DNA from: Salinimonas iocasae
GTDB taxonomy: Bacteria > Pseudomonadota > Gammaproteobacteria > Enterobacterales > Alteromonadaceae
Assembly: GCF_006228385.1 (NCBI RefSeq)
Contig: NZ_CP039852.1
Coordinates: 2,186,001-2,250,000 of the forward strand
Direction of reading: 5' to 3'
DNA: 64,000 bases
The notes beneath the pieces were generated by a model. It saw only the letters and a program-made list of their open reading frames with translations, was not told the DNA's origin and ran no database searches. The first letter of the stretch is position 1; each line of letters starts with the position of its first letter. This document shows positions 45,052-54,886 of the stretch, piece by piece. A program made the translations under genes and the position numbers.

Positions 45052-45849
45052 CTATCGGCGATCGTAGTTAACGGGTTTTTCAGGGTGCTGATAAAACCCT
45101 TCTTTTAGTAACCGTTTAAAGCGCTGCATTTTTCCTTCCAGAGTAATTTCCTCCAGCCCTTTATTGAACAGCTCCATTACCAAACGACTATTTTTACGGC
45201 CTTTAGGAATAAGCAAATGGGTAGTCACCGTTGAAAGGTAGGTTTCCAGACGCATTACGTCATTCCGATCATCCTGATTAAACTCCCGTTCCAGTAAATA
45301 CCAACCCGTGAGTTCATCAATAGGGAAAATATCAATTTCGCCATCAATCAGAGCCTGAAAATTTTCCTCGTCGGTATCATACGTGACTATGTTCTTATTT
45401 TTTTCGATATAGCCCGTTAACTCGTCGGTATACAGATAGCCATCGGTAATGCCCATTTTATACTGGTCTAAGTCGCTAAGTGTATTCCACTGCTGAACCG
45501 GTCCGTCGCGTCGCACATAAAATACCAGACTTTCAGCAGTAATCGGCTTGCTATGCAGAAACTCGTCTTCACGGCTTCGAACAAAGTTGCCGTAGGACAC
45601 AGCATCAAACTCGCCATTTTTGGTGGCCTCTAACGCGTCTTCCCATTTTAGCGATGTGAATTCTACGACAACGCCGGTTTCCAGAAACGCTTCGTTGATA
45701 ATGTGGTTAATATAACCCTCATGCTCCATCTCTGTCGATGTATAAGGCGGGTATTCTGTGGTCGCGATTTCAAGCTTTAGCCACGCATGGGCCCAGCTTT
45801 GGGCAGGCATCAATAAGGCTGCAGTAAGTAGTAGAGTCGTAATTCGCAT
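45052..45849 (-). CDS. Periplasmic solute-binding protein, family 3
   Basis: A 265-residue exported binding protein of the amino-acid type. A signal peptide ends near SWA-HA (residue 20). 'IATTEYPPYTSTEMEHEGYINHIINEAF' opens domain 1, and 'VVEFTSLKWEDALEATKNGEFDAVSYGNF' is the typical ligand-binding segment. 'QALIDGEIDIFPIDELTGWYLL' covers the second lobe. No permease or ATPase gene is nearby. It may sense rather than transport, as many lone SBP_bac_3 proteins do in Alteromonadales. The porin gene is 11 bases upstream. Confidence 0.85.
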   Translation of the reverse strand: MRITTLLLTAALLMPAQSWAHAWLKLEIATTEYPPYTSTEMEHEGYINHIINEAFLETGVVVEFTSLKWEDALEATKNGEFDAVSYGNFVRSREDEFLHSKPITAESLVFYVRRDGPVQQWNTLSDLDQYKMGITDGYLYTDELTGYIEKNKNIVTYDTDEENFQALIDGEIDIFPIDELTGWYLLEREFNQDDRNDVMRLETYLSTVTTHLLIPKGRKNSRLVMELFNKGLEEITLEGKMQRFKRLLKEGFYQHPEKPVNYDRR

Positions 45850-45860
45850 TATGTATCCCC

Positions 45861-46979
45861 TTAAAAATAAATGCCCAGACTAATATTCAGACGGTGCGTT
45901 GTATCTTGCAGACCTCCCTGGTCCAGAGCGATACCCGACCCTCCGGAAAACCACATATTGCGGCCCTGGATACTATCCACGTAGACAAATAATTTATCCC
46001 AGCCGAAACTGCATCCGTTAACCCACTGAGACGATGCCTTATTACGTTCAACATCCCCCTCAACCCGGCTATATTCGGTATAACAGCTTAAGTCAGAGAT
46101 CGTTTTAAATTTAATAGGCACGCTATACACCAGGTTCGCCATATAACTTTGACCTTCAGCAGCCTGAAGAAACGGAGAGTTAAATGAGGAAAGTGCTATA
46201 CGGTCCCGTAACTGACCTTCCGGTGCTTCAAGATTATAATCGAAATCGATATATTGAAGTTCTACCTTAACAGGTCCCTGTATATGTCGCATATGCAACG
46301 CATACGCGGTCATGTCGCCACTTTCCGATGTATCCAGGTTTAAAATATCGCCGTATTGAAATGACACGCCTAAATCGGTGGTTGCACCTCTGATAAATTT
46401 AGCCGTGTAATTCGCGCGCAGATTGATCTGACCATCTTCTTTATTACGATACTCACCATCATCGGCGACATCAAATGTGTAACGCCCATACTGTGCCGGG
46501 TCATTATATTCGTCATTTAAAAAGTAGCCGAAGTGGAAGTCCCAGTCCCCACGGGTGTAATTGGTAGTTATGCCGGCATCATAATCATCTTCGAATCCTA
46601 GATAGTAATTAACAGAGAACCAGAAGCTGTTCGAGGCAAATGGTAACAGGCCAAAGGGAACCTTTGTAATACCACCGGTAACACTAAGCTCTTCATCAAA
46701 TGTGTAGGTAAGATCCGCGTAGCGAACCGTGTCAAAATCGACATTTTCATACCAGCGATATTCTGCTTTGTATGAGAAGTTATCCAGCTCACCAGATAAA
46801 TTAAGCCGTAAGGACTCAAATTCGAAGCCATCTCTGATTTCCGACTCCTGCCAGTCCAGATGACCATAATTAACCCGAATATGTCCGCCTAAATCCACCG
46901 GTAGTTCATCGGCAAAGGAAGACGAAGCTGCCATTGCACCCGCCACGAGTACTGATAACCTGGTCAGTGTCTTTTTCAT
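45861..46979 (-). CDS. Outer-membrane porin
   Basis: A 372-residue barrel protein with a signal peptide ending near SSFA-DE. The N-terminal 'DLGGHIRVNYGHLDW' and 'FRDGFEFESLRLNLSGELDNFSYKAEYRW'-like strands resemble the OprO/OprP-type porins. Strand repeats continue to 'HRLNISLGIYF', a proper C-terminal aromatic signature. The substrate is unknown. It shares a transcript with the downstream binding protein. Confidence 0.82.
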   Translation of the reverse strand: MKKTLTRLSVLVAGAMAASSSFADELPVDLGGHIRVNYGHLDWQESEIRDGFEFESLRLNLSGELDNFSYKAEYRWYENVDFDTVRYADLTYTFDEELSVTGGITKVPFGLLPFASNSFWFSVNYYLGFEDDYDAGITTNYTRGDWDFHFGYFLNDEYNDPAQYGRYTFDVADDGEYRNKEDGQINLRANYTAKFIRGATTDLGVSFQYGDILNLDTSESGDMTAYALHMRHIQGPVKVELQYIDFDYNLEAPEGQLRDRIALSSFNSPFLQAAEGQSYMANLVYSVPIKFKTISDLSCYTEYSRVEGDVERNKASSQWVNGCSFGWDKLFVYVDSIQGRNMWFSGGSGIALDQGGLQDTTHRLNISLGIYF

Positions 46980-47344
46980 TTATCAACCTTATTATGTAGA
47001 GTCTGGATAGCTGCAAAACGGGCGGTAAAGCGCGCCTGAACAGTTGTGAAGGCATGATTTGTGAGTGTGCCTGATGGGTGCAGGTATAACAGGTTACCGG
47101 AACCCTTACGGATTTTCCCTGCGCCCACTATCCTTTATCATGTAAGAAATAGATTAAATATCTCCTTAGCAAGTATTCGCTGCAGGCTAAAAAAGATCAC
47201 TTCTTTCTCTTTATAACCAGCGCCTTATGAGATATTCGACACCTTTGAACCTGAGCGCGTTCAGCAAGTATAAATCGCTGGGATTTATGCGTGCTCGTTG
47301 CTATTCTATTCCGGCGTATTAAAGACATTTTATAGGGAAATAAT
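46980..47344. other. Intergenic stretch upstream of the porin gene
   Basis: A 365-base gap between divergent genes without a supportable coding region. Promoters for both directions must lie here. Short AT-rich stretches such as 'TAGATTAAATATC' are the only visible features, and no operator palindrome was found. Confidence 0.5.
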
Positions 47345-47593
47345 ATGAATCACGTTTTACACCTTAAGCAGAAAGATCAGGTACTGTCTCTCAAGCTGGC
47401 ATTCATTCTGTTACCTGTGGTCATGCTGATGACTGGCTTTGCATTAGGTGTGCTATTTAGTAGTAATGTTACGCTCCAATCTTCTTTTTCCGTGATATCA
47501 GTCATTGCCGCAGGTACAGGTTCATTAATTGCGCTTGTGTATGGTTTTACTTATTACTTTAAAAAAATTGATAACTTACTGGGCAAGCGTTGA
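47345..47593 (+). CDS. Hypothetical small membrane protein
   Basis: An 82-residue protein with two strongly hydrophobic helices (about residues 17-38 and 46-68), a basic N-terminus and a basic C-terminal end (YYFKKIDNLLGKR). No family recognised. An ATG at 47345 follows a purine-rich GGGAAAT site. It lies upstream of yqiJ on the same strand but 191 bases away, so it is probably separate. Confidence 0.6.
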   Translation: MNHVLHLKQKDQVLSLKLAFILLPVVMLMTGFALGVLFSSNVTLQSSFSVISVIAAGTGSLIALVYGFTYYFKKIDNLLGKR

Positions 47594-47725
47594 ATCGCAG
47601 CGCTTACCAAAAGTTTATTTGCCTGTTACTGACTTGCATTAAACATAGGCAGACTTGTTCAAATACGACAGGAAAAATAGAAAACATAACCGGGAATAAA
47701 TCTGTCCCCCTTTTTATTTTTTTGC

Positions 47726-47741
47726 ATCGTTTTTAAACGAT
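47726..47741 (+). promoter_or_regulatory. Palindrome upstream of yqiJ
   Basis: A perfect inverted repeat ATCGTTT-TT-AAACGAT sits 44 bases before the yqiJ start, just upstream of AT-rich 'TATAAACTTTATAC', which may be the promoter. It could be an operator, but nothing identifies the regulator. Confidence 0.4.
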
Positions 47742-47784
47742 CTTGTGATATAAACTTTATACGTTTCATCAGGGATGGTGATGT

Positions 47785-48411
47785 ATGCAAGCTTTTATTC
47801 TTAGTGATGCCAACCTGTGGTTTAGTACCGCTATTGCTATCGTTTTAGTCGTATTTTTAATTGAATTTCTCGGCATGTTTTTTGGTGCAAGCTTTCTGGG
47901 TGTCTTCGATGATTTCGATACAGACAGCTTTTCAGCTTCAGGTGCAGAGAGCTCTTTATCATCGCTAGTCAACTGGCTGTGTCTGGATAAGCTTCCCTTC
48001 ATGATCTGGTTGATCATATTTCTGACCCTTTTCGGTTTAACAGGCCTTATTTTCAATGCGACATTTCAGATTGCATTGGCATCATTACTGCCTAAGGTAT
48101 TGTCTGTTCCCCTTGCCACCATCATAGCGCTCCCTCTTACGGCTCGGTTTGGCTTACGTCTGGCACAACTATTACCTAAAAATGAGTCTTCAGCAGTGTC
48201 AGCTGCGGACTTCGTTGGTGTAACAGCAACTATTACTGCCGGTAAAGCACAACGCAATAACCCGGCAGAGGCAAAATTTATCGACCAACATCAACAACCG
48301 CACTATGTCTTGGTTGAGCCAATAGACGAACACGATATTTTTGTACGTGGTGACACTGTGATCCTGGTAGAAAAAACCAGTGGTTGCTGGCGTGCCATGC
48401 GCTATCAGTAA
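47785..48411 (+). CDS. yqiJ: YqiJ-like inner-membrane OB-fold protein
   Basis: A 208-residue protein with an N-terminal membrane helix (about residues 10-30), two further helices (73-95 and 98-118) and a C-terminal OB-fold-like domain ('DFVGVTATITAGKAQRNNPAEAKF'). It precedes the flotillin gene by 35 bases, as in the E. coli yqiJ-yqiK pair, and is thought to act with it in membrane organisation. The exact role is unknown. Confidence 0.87.
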   Translation: MQAFILSDANLWFSTAIAIVLVVFLIEFLGMFFGASFLGVFDDFDTDSFSASGAESSLSSLVNWLCLDKLPFMIWLIIFLTLFGLTGLIFNATFQIALASLLPKVLSVPLATIIALPLTARFGLRLAQLLPKNESSAVSAADFVGVTATITAGKAQRNNPAEAKFIDQHQQPHYVLVEPIDEHDIFVRGDTVILVEKTSGCWRAMRYQ

Positions 48412-48446
48412 AACGGCAATACCCGCCAACTATCAAGGAAGTAAAA

Positions 48447-50228
48447 ATGGAAACATCAGCTAACATGGGGAACCTCACCTCCATTCTGATTATCTGCGGC
48501 ATCGTGCTTATTGCCTTATTGGCGATAGGTATTGTTTTTGCGCGGCTCTATAAAAGGGCAACAAAAGAAATAGCGTTTGTCAGAACCGGACTGGGAGGAG
48601 AAAAAGTAATTAAGGACGGTGGCGCTATCGTTTTGCCCGTCGTTCATGAAGTTATACCAGTCAATATGAATACGCTTCGCATCGAGGTGGAAAAAACCCA
48701 AAAAGACGCGCTTATCACCAAAGATAGAATGCGGGTTGATGTGAAAGCCGATTTCTATCTTCGGGTGGCCCCTAATGCCGGTGGTATTTCTATGGCTGCG
48801 CAAACACTCGGTACACGTACCACACGCGCCGAAGAAGTTAAAAAACTGATGGAATCAAAGTTTGTGGATGTGCTGCGCGCTGTAGCGGCAGAAATGTCGA
48901 TGACAGAAATGCATGAGCAGCGAGCGGATTTTGTCCAGAAGGTGCAGCAGAGCGTAGCTAATGATCTGGAAAAGAACGGGTTAGAGCTCGAATCGGTCAG
49001 CCTTACCGGCTTTGACCAGACAGATCTTGAATTCTTTAACGAAAATAATGCGTTCGACGCTGAAGGGCGTGCTCGTCTTGCTAAGATCATTGAGCAAAAG
49101 CGTAAAGAGACCAATGATATTCAGCAGGAAAACAGAATTCTGATAGAAACCCGTAACCTGGATGCTGAGAAGCAGTCTTTGACCATCAAGCAGAATGAGG
49201 AAGAAGCGCGATTAATGCAGGAGCAAGCCCTGGCTTTCAAACGGCAGGAGCAAAAAGCGGAAATATCCAAACAGCGCGAGCAGAAAGAACGTGAAGAACG
49301 AGAAGCCGCTATAGCTAAAGAACGTGCGATAGAAGCGGCCGAGATCGAAAAATCCCGGGAAGTAGAAACGCAGGAAATTGCTAAACGTAAAGCCCTGGAG
49401 CAAGCGAGAATTCTGCAGCAGCAGGAAGTTGAAGTCGCCCAGCAGGTTAAGCAGATAGCCGTGGCCAACAAATCAGAAGAAGAATCGGCTGCGCGTGCTA
49501 AAGCCGCTGAAGCTGAGAAAGCGAAGGTTGAAAAAGAAGAAGCCGTAATATCAGCTAGGCAGATTGCTGAAGCGAATCGACGTAAAGAAATTGAGGTTAT
49601 TGATGCTCGCAAGGAAGCCGAGCGAGAAGCCGTTAGTATAACGGTTGAAGCAGAAGCGAAAAAGGAAGCAGCGACGAACGCGGCAGAAGCTATTCTGACT
49701 GAATCCAAGGCTAGCGCAGATGCTAAAATCATGCAGGCTGAAGCTGACGAAAAGGTTTTGGCTGTTGAAGCTGCAGGTAAACAAGCGCTGTATGAAGCAG
49801 AGAATACACTTAAAAATGAGCAGATAGAGCTGCAAAAATCCATGGCAATTTTAAAAGTGTTGCCGGAAATTATCGCCAGTGCTGTAAAACCTCTGGAGAA
49901 TATCGAAGGCATTAAGATACTACAGGGATACAATGGAGCGGGAGCTGTCCAAAGCAGCGATATGTCCCGCGCAGACAGCGGCTCTATGGCTGATCAGGTC
50001 ACTCAGGCTGCGCTGAATTATCGGGCAAATGCGCCAGTTGTCGATGCTCTGTTAAAGGAAGTCGGGCTGGTAAACAGTGAATCCGGCACGCTGAGTGATT
50101 TATTAAAAGGTGATAGTCAGATTTTGACGACCCAATCTGGATCTCAGTCAAATGGTGATGAAACGCCCCCTGCCCGACCGCCAACAAATGGTACCGGAGA
50201 AGACATCTCATCAGCAAAACCTGAATAA
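48447..50228 (+). CDS. yqiK: Flotillin-family protein YqiK
   Basis: A 593-residue SPFH protein of functional membrane microdomains. One N-terminal membrane helix (about residues 10-31) is followed by the SPFH/PHB domain ('AFVRTGLGGEKVIKDGGAIVLPVVHEVIPVNMNTLRIEV'). A very long charged Ala/Glu/Lys coiled coil covers residues about 215-470. A Gly/Ser-rich C-terminus ends after 'LPEIIASAVKPLENIEGIKIL'. The ATG at 48447 follows AAGGAAG, so the longer frame overlapping yqiJ is rejected. Confidence 0.92.
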   Translation: METSANMGNLTSILIICGIVLIALLAIGIVFARLYKRATKEIAFVRTGLGGEKVIKDGGAIVLPVVHEVIPVNMNTLRIEVEKTQKDALITKDRMRVDVKADFYLRVAPNAGGISMAAQTLGTRTTRAEEVKKLMESKFVDVLRAVAAEMSMTEMHEQRADFVQKVQQSVANDLEKNGLELESVSLTGFDQTDLEFFNENNAFDAEGRARLAKIIEQKRKETNDIQQENRILIETRNLDAEKQSLTIKQNEEEARLMQEQALAFKRQEQKAEISKQREQKEREEREAAIAKERAIEAAEIEKSREVETQEIAKRKALEQARILQQQEVEVAQQVKQIAVANKSEEESAARAKAAEAEKAKVEKEEAVISARQIAEANRRKEIEVIDARKEAEREAVSITVEAEAKKEAATNAAEAILTESKASADAKIMQAEADEKVLAVEAAGKQALYEAENTLKNEQIELQKSMAILKVLPEIIASAVKPLENIEGIKILQGYNGAGAVQSSDMSRADSGSMADQVTQAALNYRANAPVVDALLKEVGLVNSESGTLSDLLKGDSQILTTQSGSQSNGDETPPARPPTNGTGEDISSAKPE

Positions 50229-50535
50229 TCACGGTAATAACGCAGCTGCTATAAATGGCAGCTGCATTTTTCAGATAGCGGATCACTACGCTATTTTCTT
50301 ACCTGATCAATATTTAAAACTCGCAACAGACTGCCATCGTCTTTTCTCCAGTCACACGCCTGTAATCACAGTTTCCTCAGGCATAATTTATTCCCAGCGA
50401 CAAAAGATTTTCGCATTTACATTGCGTTAAGAAGTTTCGCAACACACGGTTTTGGGGTATTCAGTACTTACAGCTGATATGATGCGTGAACGTTTTTCAT
50501 CTAAACGCGTGCAACTCAACTCCCAGGGTTACAAG

Positions 50536-51009
50536 ATGCAGACAGTTAGTATTTTTGTTGATGTACAAAATGTGTATTACACCACACGTTCTGCATTTAA
50601 GCAGAACTTTGATTACAATGCTTTTTGGGCGCAAGCTACCCGCGACAGAACACCTATTAATGCATTTGCTTATGCCATAGATCGCAAAGACGAAAAGCAA
50701 AAACAATTTCAAAATATTCTTCGGGCTATCGGTTTTGATGTAAAGCTAAAGCCTTTTATTCAGCGTTCAGATGGCTCTGCGAAGGGTGACTGGGATGTTG
50801 GAATTACGATTGATGTTATGGAAGCCGCACCAGACTCTGATGTGATTGTACTTGTCTCGGGAGACGGCGACTTCGACTTACTGGCTAAAAAAGTTCGCGA
50901 AAAATATGCCTGTCGCGTTGAAGTATATGGCGTTGAGGCACTTACCGCCTCAAGCCTGATGCTGGCAGCCACAGAATTTAATCCTATAAGGAGCGAGTTG
51001 CTGTTATAA
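50536..51009 (+). CDS. NYN-domain (LabA/DUF88) protein
   Basis: A 157-residue PIN-like NYN domain protein. The acidic residues of the predicted nuclease site are in 'SIFVDVQNVYYT', 'KGDWDVGITIDVM' and 'VLVSGDGDFDLLAKKVRE'. Family members bind or cut RNA, and some are linked to regulation. The ATG at 50536 fits the domain start; 28 upstream codons in frame are not conserved-looking. It is a single gene. Confidence 0.87.
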   Translation: MQTVSIFVDVQNVYYTTRSAFKQNFDYNAFWAQATRDRTPINAFAYAIDRKDEKQKQFQNILRAIGFDVKLKPFIQRSDGSAKGDWDVGITIDVMEAAPDSDVIVLVSGDGDFDLLAKKVREKYACRVEVYGVEALTASSLMLAATEFNPIRSELLL

Positions 51010-51316
51010 AACGAGTGACTATAGCTCCCCCGCCCTTCGTAAGGCTGAAAAGCCTGATGCAGTTACGGATACACTTATCTGCAAAACCTGCCCCCGCGAA
51101 CTTTAAAACGGTGCTACCGTTGAATCAACGCGGCTTCACTAAGGCCTAGCAGATGAGTTGATGACTTGCTGTGTATCAGGGTATTAGCAATAAGCTGACA
51201 AAGTGATATCTGTAGTCAGTGACTTTAGAGAGTATTTACTGCAGCAGCTAAAAGGTGTGGGTGAATCACAACACAGGTAAGCAAAAAAGGCACGCTATGC
51301 GTGCCTTTTTGAAATA
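51010..51316. other. Intergenic stretch between the NYN gene and yaiL
   Basis: A 307-base gap between convergent genes. I see no gene in it; the only clear feature is the terminator at its right end. Confidence 0.55.
51284..51310. terminator. Rho-independent terminator of yaiL
   Basis: A 12-base perfect stem AAAAAGGCACGC/GCGTGCCTTTTT with a three-base loop, T-runs on both strands, seven bases after the yaiL stop on the minus strand. Confidence 0.9.
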
Positions 51317-51871
51317 TCACCAGGTTAAATCATCAGGTATCTGATAATCTGCATACCAGTCATCCTGGTCATCATCTGTAGTGGTTTGTGATTGCTCAAC
51401 AGCATCTGCTCGATGTATGACTGAGGCTTCATCCCGTTCAGCAATTTTATCTGCCACCGGCATTGGAACCAGATGATATTCCTCATCTAATTTCACTACC
51501 GCCAGTCTACCATTGGTCACCTGGACACGCACGGCTTCAGAAACATGCATGCGTTTTACAACGTTCTCATCCGTAAAATTAAGAACAACCTCGTCCTTAC
51601 CTCTGGATTGAGAGTTTATTGTAATAAGCTGACGCACTTGTGCTGCAATGGATCGCTCTTCGCGGGCTTTCTGCTGCTGCTCGTTGAGCGCGCGGTCCCG
51701 TGCTTTTTTCTCATCGATTGCTTGCTGGGCAGCCTGTTTATTTTCGTCCTCTACCTGCTGCTTACTTTTGTTTTTCAGCTTCTGCTTCTTGCGCTTTTCC
51801 TGACGAGCCTGACGGGCAGCGGATTTATCCGCCAGCCCCGCTTTGAGTAATTGGTCCTGAAGTGATGCCAC
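51317..51871 (-). CDS. yaiL: DUF2058 family protein YaiL
   Basis: A 184-residue nucleoid-associated-like protein. The first 85 residues are a charged Lys/Gln/Ala helix ('SLQDQLLKAGLADKSAARQARQEKRKKQKLKN'). The C-terminal part is globular, from 'AAQVRQLITINSQSRGKDEVVLNF', and ends in acidic residues. The GTG start at 51871 has AAGGAG seven bases upstream. Nucleic-acid binding is inferred from the family. It is just downstream of topA. Confidence 0.88.
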   Translation of the reverse strand: MASLQDQLLKAGLADKSAARQARQEKRKKQKLKNKSKQQVEDENKQAAQQAIDEKKARDRALNEQQQKAREERSIAAQVRQLITINSQSRGKDEVVLNFTDENVVKRMHVSEAVRVQVTNGRLAVVKLDEEYHLVPMPVADKIAERDEASVIHRADAVEQSQTTTDDDQDDWYADYQIPDDLTW

Positions 51872-51882
51872 AGGAATACTCC

Positions 51883-54522
51883 TTACTTTGATTTCTTACG
51901 GGTATCTTTCGCGGCCCATTTGCCGTTTTCATACCACGCTGACCAGCCCGATGCCTTACCATTCTCATTTTCAGACATAACATACTGCTGCTTCGTCTTA
52001 CGACTGAAACGTACCACTGTAGGATTACCATCGGGATCCTGTTGAGGTGCATCTGCCAGATAGTAGAACTTCGGTGAAATTCTGTCACGGAAACGCGCCA
52101 GTTCCTCTACTTTCGGTGCTCGGGTCTCCCTGGACTTTGGAAAGTTGTGAGCAGCCAGGAAAATACCTGAAGCGCCATCTCTTAATACAAAATGCGCATC
52201 GCTCTTTTCACAGGGCAGCTCAGGCAGATCCACAGGGTCTTCTTTTGGTGGCGCCGGCTCACCATTACGCAGTAACTTACGGGTGTTTTTACATTCATCG
52301 TTCGTACAGCCGAAATACTTACCGAAGCGACCATTTTTAAGCTCCATATCGCTGCCACACTTGTCGCATTCGATAATGGGGCCGTCATAACCTTTTATTT
52401 TGAATGTACCAGATTCAATGTACGTACCGTGGCACGTTGGTGCGTTACCACAAACATGGAGTTTACGGGTTTCGTCCACAAGATAGCTATCCATCGCCGT
52501 TCCGCACACCTGACACCGCCGCTTCGCACGCAGCGCTTCAGTTTCCATTTCCTCATCATCGTCCACTTTTACTACTTCATCACCCGGCGTCAGGTTAATG
52601 GTATTGGTGCAACGTTCTTTAGGTGGAAGATTATAGCCAGAACACCCCAGGAATACGCCGGTGCTGGCAGTTCGCACATTCATTTCACGACCGCACTTGT
52701 CGCAGCTAATGCCCGCCGGAATCGCCTGGTTCAGACGCATTCCGCCTTCTTCGGTGTCTTTTTCTGCTGTCAGTAACTTGTTGTAAAAATCTTCATAGAA
52801 GTCATTTAACACCTGCTTCCAGTTTTTATTGCCTGTTGCAATATCGTCCAGGTGCTGTTCCATGTTTGCCGTGAAATCAAAACTCATGAGATCATCAAAG
52901 TTTTCCATCAGGCGATCGTTTACAATCTCGCCCATCTTTTCGGCATAAAATCGCTTGTTTTCAAGACGCACGTAACCGCGATCCTGAATAGTCGAAATGA
53001 TACTCGCGTAAGTGGACGGGCGACCGATACCACGCTTCTCAAGCTCTTTAACCAGCGAGGCTTCGTTGAAACGAGCCACGGGTTTAGTGAAATGCTGCTT
53101 GGGATCCAACGCTTTCAGGTCAAGGGTGTCGCCTTTCTGAACATCAGGTAATAATTTATCTTCTTCACCTTTTTTGCGTATTTGCGGCTGAACTTTGGTC
53201 CAGCCATCAAAGCGCAGCACACGCCCTTTCGCTACCAGTTCATAATCGTCTGCAACCACTTTAATCGTTGTTGCATCATATTTTGCCGGCACCATCTGAC
53301 ATGCCACAAACTGTCGCCAAATCAGCTCATACAGGCGCTGAGCGTCACGCTCCATATCTTTAAGGCTGTCAGCGGTAACGTTGACGTTAGACGGTCTGAT
53401 AGCTTCGTGGGCTTCCTGAGCGCCTTCCTTGCTGCCATAGCGATTAGGATTATCCGGCAGATATTTCCCGCCGAAATTATCGCCAATATAATCGCGGCAG
53501 CTATCCAACGCTTCCTGACTCAGATTGGTTGAGTCTGTACGCATATAGGTAATGTGACCGGCCTCATAAAGACGCTGGGCCATCATCATGGTTTTCTTCA
53601 CACCAAAACCAAGACGAGTACTTGCCGCCTGCTGTAATGTTGAAGTTATAAATGGTGCTGAAGGCTTACTTTGGGTTGGTTTAGATTCGCGACTTTCAAC
53701 CGTATACGATGCGTTTTTAAGCTCTTCTACCGCTTTTTCAGCCTGCGATTTGTTGACGGGTTTGAACGCATTACCCTGGTGGCGATTAACCAACATTCGT
53801 AAAGCGGCTTTATCTGAAGCGTTTAGATCAGCATGGATATCCCAGAATTCTTCAGGAACAAACGCCTTTATCTCACGCTCACGTTCAACGACCAGACGCA
53901 CCGCTACCGACTGTACGCGCCCGGCTGACAGGCCACGCGCGACTTTTTTCCAAAGTAACGGCGACACCATAAAGCCCACTACCCTGTCTAAAAACCGACG
54001 GGCCTGCTGAGCATTAACTCTGTCCACATTGACATCGCCGGGATGAGAGAAGGCATCCTGAATTGCGTTTTTAGTAATTTCGTTAAACACCACCCGCTGA
54101 TAGGACTGCTTTTTATTTCCCAGCAATTCTCTTAAATGCCAGGCAATCGCTTCCCCTTCCCTATCCAAATCCGTCGCCAGATAGACAGTGTCAGCGTCTT
54201 TCGCCAGCTTCTTTAATTCGTTGACAACTTTTTCTTTGCCCTGCAACACCTGATAGTGCGCCTGCCAGTCGTTTTGTGGGTCTACGCCCATTCTGTCGAC
54301 AAGTTTGCGATATTCGTACTGCCTTAAATAATCAGTACGCGCTTCCTCAGAAAGTGTTTTGAGTTCCTTGGCCGGCTTTTTGGGTTCAACATTTCCCAAT
54401 GCCTTGGTAGGGAGATCACGAACATGGCCAACCGAAGATTTTACGATAAAATTTTTGCCGAGATATTTATTTATCGTTTTGGCTTTGGCCGGTGACTCGA
54501 CGATGACCAGTGATTTTGCCAT
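51883..54522 (-). CDS. topA: DNA topoisomerase I
   Basis: An 879-residue type IA topoisomerase that removes negative supercoils. The Toprim domain opens '[18 protein letters not shown]' and includes '[16 protein letters not shown]'. The catalytic Tyr is in '[12 protein letters not shown]'. The C-terminal part has three four-Cys zinc ribbons (beginning at 'CDKCGREM', 'CQVCGTAM' and 'CDKCGSDM') and a final basic domain. Length and layout match the E. coli enzyme (865). Confidence 0.97.
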   Translation of the reverse strand: MAKSLVIVESPAKAKTINKYLGKNFIVKSSVGHVRDLPTKALGNVEPKKPAKELKTLSEEARTDYLRQYEYRKLVDRMGVDPQNDWQAHYQVLQGKEKVVNELKKLAKDADTVYLATDLDREGEAIAWHLRELLGNKKQSYQRVVFNEITKNAIQDAFSHPGDVNVDRVNAQQARRFLDRVVGFMVSPLLWKKVARGLSAGRVQSVAVRLVVEREREIKAFVPEEFWDIHADLNASDKAALRMLVNRHQGNAFKPVNKSQAEKAVEELKNASYTVESRESKPTQSKPSAPFITSTLQQAASTRLGFGVKKTMMMAQRLYEAGHITYMRTDSTNLSQEALDSCRDYIGDNFGGKYLPDNPNRYGSKEGAQEAHEAIRPSNVNVTADSLKDMERDAQRLYELIWRQFVACQMVPAKYDATTIKVVADDYELVAKGRVLRFDGWTKVQPQIRKKGEEDKLLPDVQKGDTLDLKALDPKQHFTKPVARFNEASLVKELEKRGIGRPSTYASIISTIQDRGYVRLENKRFYAEKMGEIVNDRLMENFDDLMSFDFTANMEQHLDDIATGNKNWKQVLNDFYEDFYNKLLTAEKDTEEGGMRLNQAIPAGISCDKCGREMNVRTASTGVFLGCSGYNLPPKERCTNTINLTPGDEVVKVDDDEEMETEALRAKRRCQVCGTAMDSYLVDETRKLHVCGNAPTCHGTYIESGTFKIKGYDGPIIECDKCGSDMELKNGRFGKYFGCTNDECKNTRKLLRNGEPAPPKEDPVDLPELPCEKSDAHFVLRDGASGIFLAAHNFPKSRETRAPKVEELARFRDRISPKFYYLADAPQQDPDGNPTVVRFSRKTKQQYVMSENENGKASGWSAWYENGKWAAKDTRKKSK

Positions 54523-54775
54523 AAAATTAGAATAAACCTGTTTTATTTCATTGACTTAAATCGTCAATTGCTTGAATTTTGCGTCGAAATGAATGCCTGA
54601 AGGACGCCTGCGCTTTTTTAACATATATCGACAAAGTGAATGGAAAACAAGTTCTTCTTAATAGTTATTCGCTCAACTGCCTTGAAACCGCCCAAAACCT
54701 GTTTACATTTTAGCCAGCGCAATTGGCAATGCGTTGAAAAGCCGTATAATGCGGGCAATCCGAGTGAGGCTTTTT

Positions 54776-54853
54776 ATGAATTTGTCGATAGCACTTACTG
54801 CTATGGCTTACGATTACGGCAAATCTTCAGAAAAAGACCGCCAAACAGAATAG
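54776..54853 (+). CDS. Possible 25-residue leader ORF upstream of astB
   Basis: A short frame encoding 'MNLSIALTAMAYDYGKSSEK' plus five more residues. A GAGTGAGG site lies about six bases upstream of its ATG. It ends 33 bases before astB. It could be a small protein or a leader affecting astB translation, or chance. Confidence 0.3.
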   Translation: MNLSIALTAMAYDYGKSSEKDRQTE

Positions 54854-54886
54854 CACTGGTTGCTATACAAACTGACCGAGGAACGC

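Noticed and set aside
49121..49933. A long antisense frame over the flotillin gene
   Set aside because: It mirrors the Ala/Glu/Lys coiled coil of yqiK, giving a Ser/Ala/Cys-rich product typical of shadow frames.
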